Below, piece after piece: positions 5,795 through 13,388 of a stretch of 13,388 nt of DNA (its first letter is position 1; each line of letters starts with the position of its first letter). The DNA is taken from NCBI GenBank assembly GCA_045537235.1, contig JAZSPB010000049.1, positions 1 through 13,388 of the forward strand, read 5' to 3'. Made by a program: the position numbers and the translations under genes. This DNA is from RGIG8775 sp045537235 (GTDB taxonomy: Bacteria; Bacillota; Clostridia; Oscillospirales; CAG-272). The notes under the pieces are model-generated. The model was not told the origin of the DNA. It did no database searches and saw only the letters and a program-made list of their open reading frames with translations.

Positions 5795-8700
5795 TTAGCC
5801 AACCTTGACAACCGTCAAGCCATCACCCACTGTGATCTCATAGACCACAGCCGTACCGGCATTGTCACCGTCCACGGTAACATGAGGCGTCACACGAATG
5901 GTGCCGCTTTCATCAATACCGTCAATAATAAGACAGGTAATGTACTCATAGCCAAGAGAGGAAGCCGTTACCTCGGAACCGCCTGCCATAACGGAGGTGA
6001 ATACCGAGTTGTAAGAATAAACACTCTGTGTACCGATCACGTCGCCGTTGTCATCCAAAAGCTCAACCGTGAAGCCAAGCTTGTGATAATACAGCATATC
6101 CACACCGGCAAGAATTCGGATAGAATCCGAGTCATCGGTTGCCTTCTGAACACCGAGAATCTCGGCCGTGTCAGACTTGATGACCGACGCGGAAAGCTCA
6201 CCGAAGGTAACCTCGCCCACACCGCTGCGGCGGTATACACGAACCGTGGCGTCGCCCGAAAGACCGCCCTCCACAAGAGCCAAGCCTTCGGTGATGAAAC
6301 GGTTTCCGTCCTTGGTGTAGCTTGCCAAAAGCTCGCCCACCGCGAAACGTACCGTACCGTTCACATCGTCATAGATCGCCGTTACGCGAAGTTCGCCGTT
6401 GTTGGCGGTAAAGTAGTCGGCACCCGAATTGTTGTGCAAGTAATATTTTTCGCCATCCATCATGAAGAACAGCTTACCTGTGTCGTTCTCCATGGAAAGA
6501 AGTGTGTGCGCTCCGTTGGCATCGGAAACACGGAAGATATCGGTCACCGTTCCTGCCTTACCGGGAGTCACGTTGTTGACCGTGGTCTCCAGAACCGTGA
6601 TCTTGTCATCCAGATCCACATCCACCTCGTTGCCGTCGTTGCCGTCTGCCAGCGCAGTTTCCTTGGTCGTAAGACCGCTTTCGTCGGAAGCAAGCGTCAA
6701 GGCGGCAGGTGTGATCACATGACCGTCTGCGTTCACTTCGACAACAGAGATGTCATCCAAGCAGTAGGTCGCGCCCGCAACACCGAAGGAAACGGTAAGC
6801 AGACCCGCATTGTTGTCTATCATACCCTGATCTACCGTATAGATATGCGAGACCGTCGTCCAAGTATTGGCCTCAAGCTGACATTTGACCGTTGCACCGT
6901 AATTCTTGGAGCCGTATGTTCCGTTGGGACTCATCAAACCGATGACAGCCTCTTCCTTGGTACCCGAATTGAGCGTGTCGGTCTTGATGCGGAGCGTTAC
7001 CAAGAAGGAACGTCCGATATCCTCCGCAGTCAGCGTGCTGCGTGTAAAGGAGTTGTAGAACTTCATACGGTTGTAGTTGAACGAAGTCTTCAAATAACCG
7101 ATCTTATTGCCGCTCTCTTCCTTGACCTTGATGTCGGGAACCGAACCGCCCTCGCGTCCGACATAGTAGGTCGAGAACAGATCGCTCTCATTCTCGGGAG
7201 CATTGGCGCTTGCGGAATCACTGGAAGAATTGTAGGAAGGCATCACGTCGCCTACCTCATAGCCCTCGAAGTCCAGTCCGTAAGAGAAGGAAAGCTTTGT
7301 GACCGAGAAGTCATCGAAATAGTAGGATGCGCCGTTAGCCGTCTGAAGCTGAACGGTAAACATGGGATGGTTGGTCGTTGCCACATCGGCTGCCGTGACG
7401 GTGTAATCCAAGCTGACCTCGGTCCAGTCATCACCGTAAATGTCGCTGACCGTCTTGGTGGTTCCTGTCGCAAAGTCCTGACCCAAAGCCGCCATGATAC
7501 CTACCTTAACGCTAACCTTGGAGGCGGTCGCACTCTTGACCTTGAAGGTCAGGCGGTAGGTGGAGCCGACGTCCGCCGTGGTCAGATCGTCATGAGACAG
7601 CGCGCCGTACAGCTTGAAGCGTCCGCTGTAGGTGGCGGTCGCCGCCGTATAAATTACATTATTGGAAGCATCCGCAGGGTCCGCCATGACAGCGAACTTG
7701 GTCATAGAACCGCCGCGGCGGTAGAACTGATATTTAGCATCCGCCGTGGGATCGGCATAACCGTGCTGAATATCCGCTTCGGTGCTCTTGCCGTCGCCGT
7801 CCACATCAGTGTAATAGGTGCCTTCGCCAAAAGCATAGCCGACGGCCAGCTCCTCAAAGTCGCGCTCGTAAACATATTCATATCCGTTGTTGCCGCGAAT
7901 GGCGAGAGTGAAGTAGTCACCCGTGACGAGAGTCGCAACATCGGCAATATCCAACATATTGTCGCCTGCGCCCAGCTCATAGGAGCCGACAAGGGTCTGG
8001 AGTGAGGGCTTTGTGTTCCAAGTCAGTGCCGACTCGTCCACCTTGTAGTTATCCAAGAGGTAGATCGAAACGCTCATAGACTCGGACAGACCGCTCTTGA
8101 GATCGAGCATCAAGTAGCCGCGATCGTTAAGAAGCGCGCTGTTGTAGCTGAGGAAGGTGATCTTCTCATGATCCTTCAGCGTATCCACAACCAGCGAATC
8201 GGCATGACCGAATGCGGTATCGGGTTCGCTCTCGGAAACATAGGCATCCGCCACGGGAAGACCTGCCGCAGAGCCGTCGGTGATCATCATGTGAGACAGC
8301 GCCGACTCGTCATTGCCGGAAGCGGTCACTACCTCATTTGCGGCAAGCTCATTGCCGTTCTCATCCAGCTCGACAACCTTGAAATCGTCCAAATAGTAGA
8401 TACCGCTCTTGGTTTTAAGCTCAAAGGTAAAGGTAGGCTCGTTCTCGGTGAGAAGGGCATCGGTAATGGTAACATCGTTGGTCACGGTGGTCCATCCCGC
8501 GTTGGTAATATTGGAAACCGTGGTAGCCGTATTCAAAGCGGTACTGCCGTAAGAGCCGCAAACATAAGCAAGGATAGAGAGGTTGGTCGTATTTCCGCTC
8601 TTGACCTTGAAGGAGAAACGGAATGTTCTGCCGATATCGTCGCTCGTCAGCTTGCGGAACGAAATGGTGTTGTACATCTTGGCACGGTTGTAAGTCTGGT

Positions 8701-11700
8701 TCGCCGTGGTCATACCCACCATATTGGTGGCATCGTCGGGGTCGGTGACCGCATAGACTGCGGGCATGGCTCCACCGCCACGGAAGACATACTGAGACGA
8801 GTAACCGCGACCGGCGGTCGAAGTGATCACTTCGTTACCGAAAGGCAACGATGCATTTTCATCGTAGCTCTCGAAATCAAGGCTATAGCCGTGCGCGTTG
8901 TCGTTGCTGACAAAGATCAGCGTAAAGCGAGTTTCCTTCACCTTGTCGGCAAGTGCCGAGATGTCAAGGCGATTGGCTCCCGCCAACAGCTCGTAGGTAC
9001 CGACAAGGTCATCCTCGCCGTACTCGGGCATAGTATTATAGGTAAGAGAATTTTCATCAAAGATATAGCCGTCCAATGCGTATACCGAAATATTCATGGC
9101 ACCGTCAAGGGTGGCGGGCATGGAAAGCTCGATATACTCTCTGTTATCCAGCAGCTTGCGAGAGTAGGTCGCGAGGATGATCTCCTTCATGCTCTCTCTG
9201 CCGCTCAGCTTAAGGACTTCCGCGGTACCGAAGGCGGTATCGGGCTGCTGCTCGGAAACATAGGTGTCGGTCAATGCCTGACCTACGGGAACCGTCTCGG
9301 TAATAAGTACCGCCGAGGGGGTATTCTCTACCTCGGAAGCCACGAAGGAGGCCGAGGCAAGATTCATATCGGTCACAACGATATTGTCAAAATAATAGGT
9401 TGCGCCGCTGGTGTTGAACTGAATGGTCACCATACCGATCTGATCGGTCACCATGGCTTCGGTCACCGTGATCTTCTTGGTCACCGTCGTCCAAGTATCT
9501 GCCGCGAGCTTGGTGGAGGAGGACTGTGTCCAAGTCCAGCCTTCGGGAGGCATGACACCGTACTGGACGGTAGCGGCGATATCGGTCTTGACATCGAAGG
9601 ACAGGTAGAATACTCTGCCGATGTCATCCTCGGTGAGTCCCGAGGTGGTCATGGAGTTGTAGATCTTGATACGGTTGCTTCCGCTGTTGGAGGTAACCTT
9701 TGCCACCTTGTTGCCGTTCTCGACATAAACGGAGGGCTTGGGCGTTGCACCGCCCTCACGCCAAGGATAGTTGTCATCGTAGCAAGCGGTGGAGGAGGGC
9801 TTGGGATAGCCGGTGTTGTCTGCATCAGCCGCCGAGTTGTAGCCGGGGATGGTCGCGCCGCTCACATATCTGTCCGCCTCAAAGTTCAATTGGAAGGAGA
9901 ACATATCGGCAGGGATGGAAGCCACGATCGCCAGCGTCACAAACTCACCGCTGACACGCTCGGAAAGATCCTTCATATCTAAAAGAGTACCGTTATAGAG
10001 CGTGTAGGTTCCCAAAAGCTGATCGTCCGAAAGCGTGGGTCTTGTGTTATAGGTCAGCGAAGAAGAGACCGAATAGCCGTCCAAAATGTAGACCTTGACC
10101 TCCTGCCCTGTGAGATCACCCTCGGGCAATCGGAGGTTGAGCTTATCAGCCGCTTTGACAGCAACGGTGTCAAAGGTCATATAAGCGATCTTTTCCTTGC
10201 CGATGCTGCCCTCGACGATCAGCTCGTCGGCAGAGGCAAAGGACTTATTGGGCTCGGCCTCGGAAACATAGGCATCCGCAACGGGCACAAGAGAGCCTTC
10301 GCCCTCGGTGGTGAACACCTTGCTTACAGCCTTCTTCAGATTTTCGGTGGTATTGCCTGCAGGTCCCGTCACGGTGGTGGGGATCTCAAAGCGATACTCG
10401 CAGCCGCCCTCCAGACCGTCACAGGTGAAGATGAAGTGGCTGTTGACATTGGCGTTGGTCGCCGTCCACTTGCCCGCTACCTTCTCGCCCGTGGTCACGT
10501 TGGTCAGTGAGATGTTTGCCAATGTCTCGGGATCGACGGTGGAAACAAACTGCACCTCGATCTCGCGGTCAAGGGTCACATTCTTCTCATTGTTCAGCGG
10601 TGTCACCCAAGCCACCTCGGGGGTGTAGAGCTCGGGGTTGATCACACTGTGGAAGAAGTTGAAATAAGCCAAATATCTGTCATAATCGCGAAGGGCGTCC
10701 CAACCGGAGGGATAGTCATGTCCCATATCCTCCATGCTGATGGAGAGGAAGGGATTCTTGGCATAGGCCTCAAAGCGAGCCTGAATGTCATCCCAGTGAT
10801 TCCAACAGCCGTACTGGTCGTTGTAACCGCAGGAAAGCACCATGGGAACGTGCCGGGTCTCCTCGCCCGTGTTGGAATTGGTCGCGCCTACCTTGATCGT
10901 ATCATTCCCTTGATAGAGCCAGTTGGCACCGTCGCCCGCCGCACAGTATACGACGCTGACTTCACTGCTGATCTCGCCTGTCTTTTGACCGGTATAATCG
11001 CCGTCATTGTTGCCGTCATAACCGTTCTCGTAGGTCATGTACGGCTGAACGGTCTTGCCGGCGGTCACGCTTCCGTCTGCCTCAAGGTCACCCTCGTAGT
11101 ACAGACCGCGCGTGTTGACGCCGGTGCCGTCTATGGTGTAGGAGAAGGACTTCTGCTCCACAACGTATTTATTGTTGACCGTGGAAAGCACAGAGGTGGT
11201 GGGAGTACCCTTGGAGATACCTGCCACACCGATCAAAGAGTCGCTATAGCCCAGCTCCTCGGCAAAATAGCGGATACAACGGATCGCCGCACGGGAGGTC
11301 TTGGCACCGTTCTGCCAGTGGGTTCCGTAGTTATCGATATAGCCGTAGTGATCATCGCGTGCCATGGGAACATAGGCATAGTCAAAGGCTGCGGTGGCGT
11401 AACCGCTGAAGGTCATACCCACAAGGGCGGTTCTGCCTCGGGTTCCGATGTTGTTCATACGGGGAGAGTGGGTAGCAGCCTGCACGAAGAGGGGAGTCTC
11501 CTTCACATCCGAGCCGGAGGGATAGATGATATCCAAGCGGCAGGTGTAGTCCAAGGGAGAACCGTCTCTCTTGCGGCAGTCCTCAACGCGGGAGACTACG
11601 GGAGCCGCATGACCGTCGGGATAAGGCACCACAACGCCGTCGATCTCCTGGGGTGCACCTGCGATACACTCCACATCGGTATAGGTAGCATGGTCATAGG

Positions 11701-12463
11701 TACAAGCCTCGATAGCCGCCGTACCTGCCTCCTCATCGGCTGCAACACCTTCGATGGAGCCGGTGTGGTAAGCATAGTAGACCGTCTTGGGAGAATCGTC
11801 ATCCGACAAGCCGGCGATCTCCTGATTCCATGCATACATTACATGATTCAAGGTACCAAGAGAGGCATGAACATCGGTCTCAAAGTAAGGGATGTCACGC
11901 ATCACACGGTATCCTGCGGGAAGGACGAAAACATAGTCCTTATGTACGGGAACGGTGGTCGTTGTCTTGGTCTCGGCCGTGGGGTCAGCCCAAACGGTAA
12001 GCTTCTTGGCGCTCACAAAAGAGGCGCGAAGCTCCGCCATGCTCAGCTCGACCACATTGGCCACGGCGTTCTTATTGCCGCCGAAGTCAACCACGATAAC
12101 AGCCGCACGGTTGCCCGACTCGACCGAAGCATCTGCCAAGATGTTGTCGGTCACGATATCCACATCGGAATCGGTACCGATGCGCTCGCCGTTCCAGTTG
12201 ATGACGTAAAAGATCACGTCACGGGTGGCGGTAGCATTTTCCGTGTCAAAGTAGACGGACACTTTGACATCGCCCTTGACATAGGTGGAGTCGGTCCACA
12301 TAGTCTCATACTGCTTGTAGCCGTTGAGGGTTTCATCTTCGTAGATCTCGCTCTCATAAACCAGCTCTGTCGCAGTTTCCGTTGCAAATACGCCGAGGGG
12401 TGCGACCGTCAAGATCATCATCACCGTCAACAGCATTGCAACTACGCGCTTGGTAAATTTCAT
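5795..12463 (-). CDS. Giant secreted esterase-like protein with DNRLRE and carbohydrate-binding modules
   Basis: This 2222-residue extracellular protein is a predicted polymer-associated esterase. The signal peptide is residues 1-27 (MKFTKRVV, hydrophobic core, cut after GVFA). Residues about 28-300 are an unrecognised N-terminal region. Residues about 300-612 form an alpha/beta-hydrolase with nucleophile elbow GISKG (Ser417), a likely acid Asp549 in CGYNDQYG, and His582 in DMGHDYPSG. Residues 616-720 are an SbsA-type Ig domain (Big_5). DNRLRE modules lie at about 726-850, 1058-1188 and 1402-1524, each with DAYVSE-like and LTYNTxP/LTWNTKP signatures. CBM_4_9-like sandwiches lie at 851-1035, 1189-1366, 1530-1724 and 1727-1910. 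A LamG-like region spans about 1940-2095 and a further module 2100-2212. No LPXTG, SLH or transmembrane anchor is visible. I chose the ATG at 12463 because AAGGAG precedes it and it opens the signal peptide; the frame extends 30 codons upstream across the promoter. Substrate is unknown and could be an esterified polysaccharide. Confidence 0.9.
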   Translation of the reverse strand: MKFTKRVVAMLLTVMMILTVAPLGVFATETATELVYESEIYEDETLNGYKQYETMWTDSTYVKGDVKVSVYFDTENATATRDVIFYVINWNGERIGTDSDVDIVTDNILADASVESGNRAAVIVVDFGGNKNAVANVVELSMAELRASFVSAKKLTVWADPTAETKTTTTVPVHKDYVFVLPAGYRVMRDIPYFETDVHASLGTLNHVMYAWNQEIAGLSDDDSPKTVYYAYHTGSIEGVAADEEAGTAAIEACTYDHATYTDVECIAGAPQEIDGVVVPYPDGHAAPVVSRVEDCRKRDGSPLDYTCRLDIIYPSGSDVKETPLFVQAATHSPRMNNIGTRGRTALVGMTFSGYATAAFDYAYVPMARDDHYGYIDNYGTHWQNGAKTSRAAIRCIRYFAEELGYSDSLIGVAGISKGTPTTSVLSTVNNKYVVEQKSFSYTIDGTGVNTRGLYYEGDLEADGSVTAGKTVQPYMTYENGYDGNNDGDYTGQKTGEISSEVSVVYCAAGDGANWLYQGNDTIKVGATNSNTGEETRHVPMVLSCGYNDQYGCWNHWDDIQARFEAYAKNPFLSISMEDMGHDYPSGWDALRDYDRYLAYFNFFHSVINPELYTPEVAWVTPLNNEKNVTLDREIEVQFVSTVDPETLANISLTNVTTGEKVAGKWTATNANVNSHFIFTCDGLEGGCEYRFEIPTTVTGPAGNTTENLKKAVSKVFTTEGEGSLVPVADAYVSEAEPNKSFASADELIVEGSIGKEKIAYMTFDTVAVKAADKLNLRLPEGDLTGQEVKVYILDGYSVSSSLTYNTRPTLSDDQLLGTYTLYNGTLLDMKDLSERVSGEFVTLAIVASIPADMFSFQLNFEADRYVSGATIPGYNSAADADNTGYPKPSSTACYDDNYPWREGGATPKPSVYVENGNKVAKVTSNSGSNRIKIYNSMTTSGLTEDDIGRVFYLSFDVKTDIAATVQYGVMPPEGWTWTQSSSTKLAADTWTTVTKKITVTEAMVTDQIGMVTIQFNTSGATYYFDNIVVTDMNLASASFVASEVENTPSAVLITETVPVGQALTDTYVSEQQPDTAFGTAEVLKLSGRESMKEIILATYSRKLLDNREYIELSMPATLDGAMNISVYALDGYIFDENSLTYNTMPEYGEDDLVGTYELLAGANRLDISALADKVKETRFTLIFVSNDNAHGYSLDFESYDENASLPFGNEVITSTAGRGYSSQYVFRGGGAMPAVYAVTDPDDATNMVGMTTANQTYNRAKMYNTISFRKLTSDDIGRTFRFSFKVKSGNTTNLSILAYVCGSYGSTALNTATTVSNITNAGWTTVTNDVTITDALLTENEPTFTFELKTKSGIYYLDDFKVVELDENGNELAANEVVTASGNDESALSHMMITDGSAAGLPVADAYVSESEPDTAFGHADSLVVDTLKDHEKITFLSYNSALLNDRGYLMLDLKSGLSESMSVSIYLLDNYKVDESALTWNTKPSLQTLVGSYELGAGDNMLDIADVATLVTGDYFTLAIRGNNGYEYVYERDFEELAVGYAFGEGTYYTDVDGDGKSTEADIQHGYADPTADAKYQFYRRGGSMTKFAVMADPADASNNVIYTAATATYSGRFKLYGALSHDDLTTADVGSTYRLTFKVKSATASKVSVKVGIMAALGQDFATGTTKTVSDIYGDDWTEVSLDYTVTAADVATTNHPMFTVQLQTANGASYYFDDFSVTKLSFSYGLDFEGYEVGDVMPSYNSSSDSASANAPENESDLFSTYYVGREGGSVPDIKVKEESGNKIGYLKTSFNYNRMKFYNSFTRSTLTAEDIGRSFLVTLRIKTDTLNSGTKEEAVIGLMSPNGTYGSKNYGATVKCQLEANTWTTVSHIYTVDQGMIDNNAGLLTVSFGVAGATYCLDDISVVEVNADGHVITPAALTLASDESGLTTKETALADGNDGNEVDVDLDDKITVLETTVNNVTPGKAGTVTDIFRVSDANGAHTLLSMENDTGKLFFMMDGEKYYLHNNSGADYFTANNGELRVTAIYDDVNGTVRFAVGELLASYTKDGNRFITEGLALVEGGLSGDATVRVYRRSGVGEVTFGELSASVIKSDTAEILGVQKATDDSDSIRILAGVDMLYYHKLGFTVELLDDNGDVIGTQSVYSYNSVFTSVMAGGSEVTASSLGYEYITCLIIDGIDESGTIRVTPHVTVDGDNAGTAVVYEITVGDGLTVVKVG
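6734..10288 (-). repeat. Coding repeat array of DNRLRE and CBM-like modules
   Basis: Within the giant gene, modules alternate D-C-D-C-D-C-C (D = DNRLRE, C = CBM-like). In the DNA, DNRLRE copies occupy about 9914-10288, 8900-9292 and 7892-8260; CBM copies about 9359-9911, 8366-8899, 7292-7876 and 6734-7285. A 21-base block coding for the DAYVSE motif is identical in the first and third DNRLRE copies (10259-10279 and 8231-8251) and similar in the second (from 9251). This suggests fairly recent duplication or gene conversion. Each CBM copy keeps a DDIGR-like motif (DDIGR, DDIGR, ADVGS, EDIGR), a W..V strand and a YY(F/L)D(D/N) end strand; the fourth copy has YCLDD. Confidence 0.8.
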
Positions 12464-12524
12464 TGTGCTCTCCTTTTTCTTTTTTTTGCTGAAAATATAC
12501 AAATAAATACAGCGATACTTTTTT

Positions 12525-12553
12525 ATTATACATAAAAATCGTTCAAAATTCAA
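12525..12553 (-). promoter_or_regulatory. Promoter of the giant secreted protein
   Basis: On the minus strand TTGAAT (12553-12548) and TATAAT (12530-12525) are separated by 17 bases. Transcription would start near 12518, leaving a leader of about 55 bases that ends in AAAAAGGAGAGCACAATG. An imperfect inverted repeat, AATCGTT (12537-12543) and AGCGATT (12553-12559), flanks and overlaps the -35 region and could be an operator. No regulator gene is present in the window. Confidence 0.72.
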
Positions 12554-12646
12554 GCGATTTTTTCCATTTTGTTCATCGGCTTTCTATTTTTGTTGTAAAA
12601 AACAATTTTTCCAAAAGTAGGTGGCGATTCTTTGGGCAACATTTAC

Positions 12647-12706
12647 AAAAAGGCGACCGAACACATTCCGTCCCGAGGACGGTGCTCGGTTGCTGTGTTC
12701 GATCGC
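12647..12706 (-). terminator. Intrinsic terminator of the upstream esterase gene
   Basis: On the minus strand GCGATCGAACACA (12706-12694) pairs with TGTGTTCGGTCGC (12665-12653) over 13 positions with one G-U pair, and the stem is followed by CTTTTT. Inside the loop, CCGTCC (12682-12677) and GGACGG (12673-12668) form a second 6-bp hairpin. The U-run lies on the minus-strand side only, so it serves the esterase gene and insulates the next promoter. Confidence 0.85.
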
Positions 12707-12752
12707 TCAAATATAAGTATGCAGGTATAAATATGCAGGCGGATCTCGATGC

Positions 12753-13388
12753 TTATCCGAACCTTTTTCCGTCGTAGTTCTCCCCTGCTCCGCCGACATT
12801 CTCACGGCTGTCCAAGCGTTGCGAGAGCAGCCACTTCCAGACCGCGGGATTTCCATAGGTATCGTCCCAAGAATTGTGGGCATTTTCGGGATAGACGGTC
12901 AGCTTAGCACAGCCGCCCTTGGCATTGATGGCATCCACCATTTTTTGGCTCTCCTCGCACCGCACCACCGTATCCTTGGCGCCGTGAAATGCCCAAACGG
13001 GGGTGTTTTTCAGCCGTGAGGCATTCCAGTACATACCGCCGCCGCAGACGGGGATGATGGCGGCAAACAGGGTATTCAGGCTCATTGCCAACTGCCATGT
13101 GCCGTAGCCGCCCATGCTATTGCCTGTCAGGTACAGTCTTGAGGGATCTACGAAGTCACAGGATGCCACCATTTGGGCAAAATCGAGGAGGTGTTCGAAC
13201 AGATCGAACCACACTTTTCCTTTGTCGCACTGGGGTGCGAAAGTAACGCACGGGAAATCGGAGCGGTTTATGTGGGACCAGAAATTGTTGGATTTTAATT
13301 TCTCAATATCGTTTCCCACGGTTCCGGCGCCGTGGAGGAAGATCAAAGTCGGATCGTAGCCATGTCGTTCTGTGAGCCAAGGAGTTGA
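12753..13388 (-). CDS. Alpha/beta-hydrolase esterase, N-terminus beyond the window
   Basis: The visible C-terminal 211 residues belong to a serine esterase or peptidase of the LpqC/PHB-depolymerase-like alpha/beta-hydrolase group (also annotated as predicted peptidase or feruloyl-esterase-like). The oxyanion-hole segment is LIFLHGAG. The nucleophile elbow is GNSMGG (Ser91 of the fragment), the acid is in HGAKDTVV (Asp139) and the histidine in YPENAHNSWDDTY (His171), followed by a typical helix AVWKWLLSQR. The frame is open to the window edge (STPWLTERHGYDPTLIFLHG), so a TTG inside it is not the true start. Location, signal peptide and full length cannot be judged. Its own terminator follows the stop codon by about 45 bases, so it is not in one operon with the giant gene, but adjacency suggests a shared theme of ester hydrolysis. 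Confidence 0.9.
   Translation of the reverse strand, partial: STPWLTERHGYDPTLIFLHGAGTVGNDIEKLKSNNFWSHINRSDFPCVTFAPQCDKGKVWFDLFEHLLDFAQMVASCDFVDPSRLYLTGNSMGGYGTWQLAMSLNTLFAAIIPVCGGGMYWNASRLKNTPVWAFHGAKDTVVRCEESQKMVDAINAKGGCAKLTVYPENAHNSWDDTYGNPAVWKWLLSQRLDSRENVGGAGENYDGKRFG

Noticed and set aside
5882..8005. Long plus-strand open frame (707 codons) opposite the giant gene
   Set aside because: It is antisense to strongly supported module-coding sequence, lacks a ribosome site and recognisable domains, and its openness follows from the codon use of the minus-strand gene. The same holds for the plus-strand frames at 8168-9982 and 10649-12535.
12464..12553. Thirty-codon N-terminal extension of the giant protein
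   Set aside because: The extension covers the -10 box and leader, lacks a ribosome site, and would bury the signal peptide; the ATG at 12463 has AAGGAG in place.
13344..13346. TTG as the start codon of the right-edge esterase
   Set aside because: The frame continues upstream to the window edge with plausible hydrolase sequence, and the TTG encodes a residue inside the strand leading to the HGAG oxyanion motif.

Overview
The window looks like a chromosomal segment of an uncultured or poorly characterised Clostridia-type Firmicute, probably a gut or rumen Oscillospirales/Christensenellales relative. The evidence is the gene order ffs (large, Alu-containing SRP RNA) - dnaX - ybaB - recR, strong AGGAG-type ribosome binding sites, TTGnnn/TATAAT promoters, and a very large secreted protein built of DNRLRE and carbohydrate-binding modules. 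Taxonomy is inferred from style and synteny only. Every gene I accept is on the minus strand; the long plus-strand frames opposite them are shadows.

Layout in transcription order, right to left. (1) 12753-13388: the C-terminal part of an alpha/beta-hydrolase esterase, cut by the window edge and followed by an intrinsic terminator (12647-12706). (2) 5795-12463: a 2222-residue secreted protein with its own promoter. It has a signal peptide, an alpha/beta-hydrolase domain with a visible Ser-Asp-His triad, an SbsA-type Ig domain, three DNRLRE modules alternating with four CBM_4_9-like beta-sandwiches, a LamG-like region and a C-terminal module. (3) 4749-5794: about 1 kb without a gene, dominated by a roughly 790-bp imperfect palindrome made of repeated ~93-bp units, plus a structured gene-end repeat. 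(4) 4437-4707: SRP RNA with its own promoter, then dnaX, ybaB and recR in a tight cluster for DNA replication and recombinational repair. (5) 1475-1823: a promoter, a solitary copy of the palindrome's end sequence and a second gene-end repeat. (6) 134-1474: an FAD-dependent oxidoreductase, followed by a third gene-end repeat at 4-108.

The two esterases and the CBM/DNRLRE array suggest extracellular attack on esterified plant or mucosal polysaccharide, although no glycosidase domain is visible. The least expected signals are non-coding. One repeat family follows the 3' ends of three unrelated genes and keeps its two-tier hairpin shape while its sequence changes. The other is the large palindrome, whose outer end recurs about 3 kb away beside another promoter.
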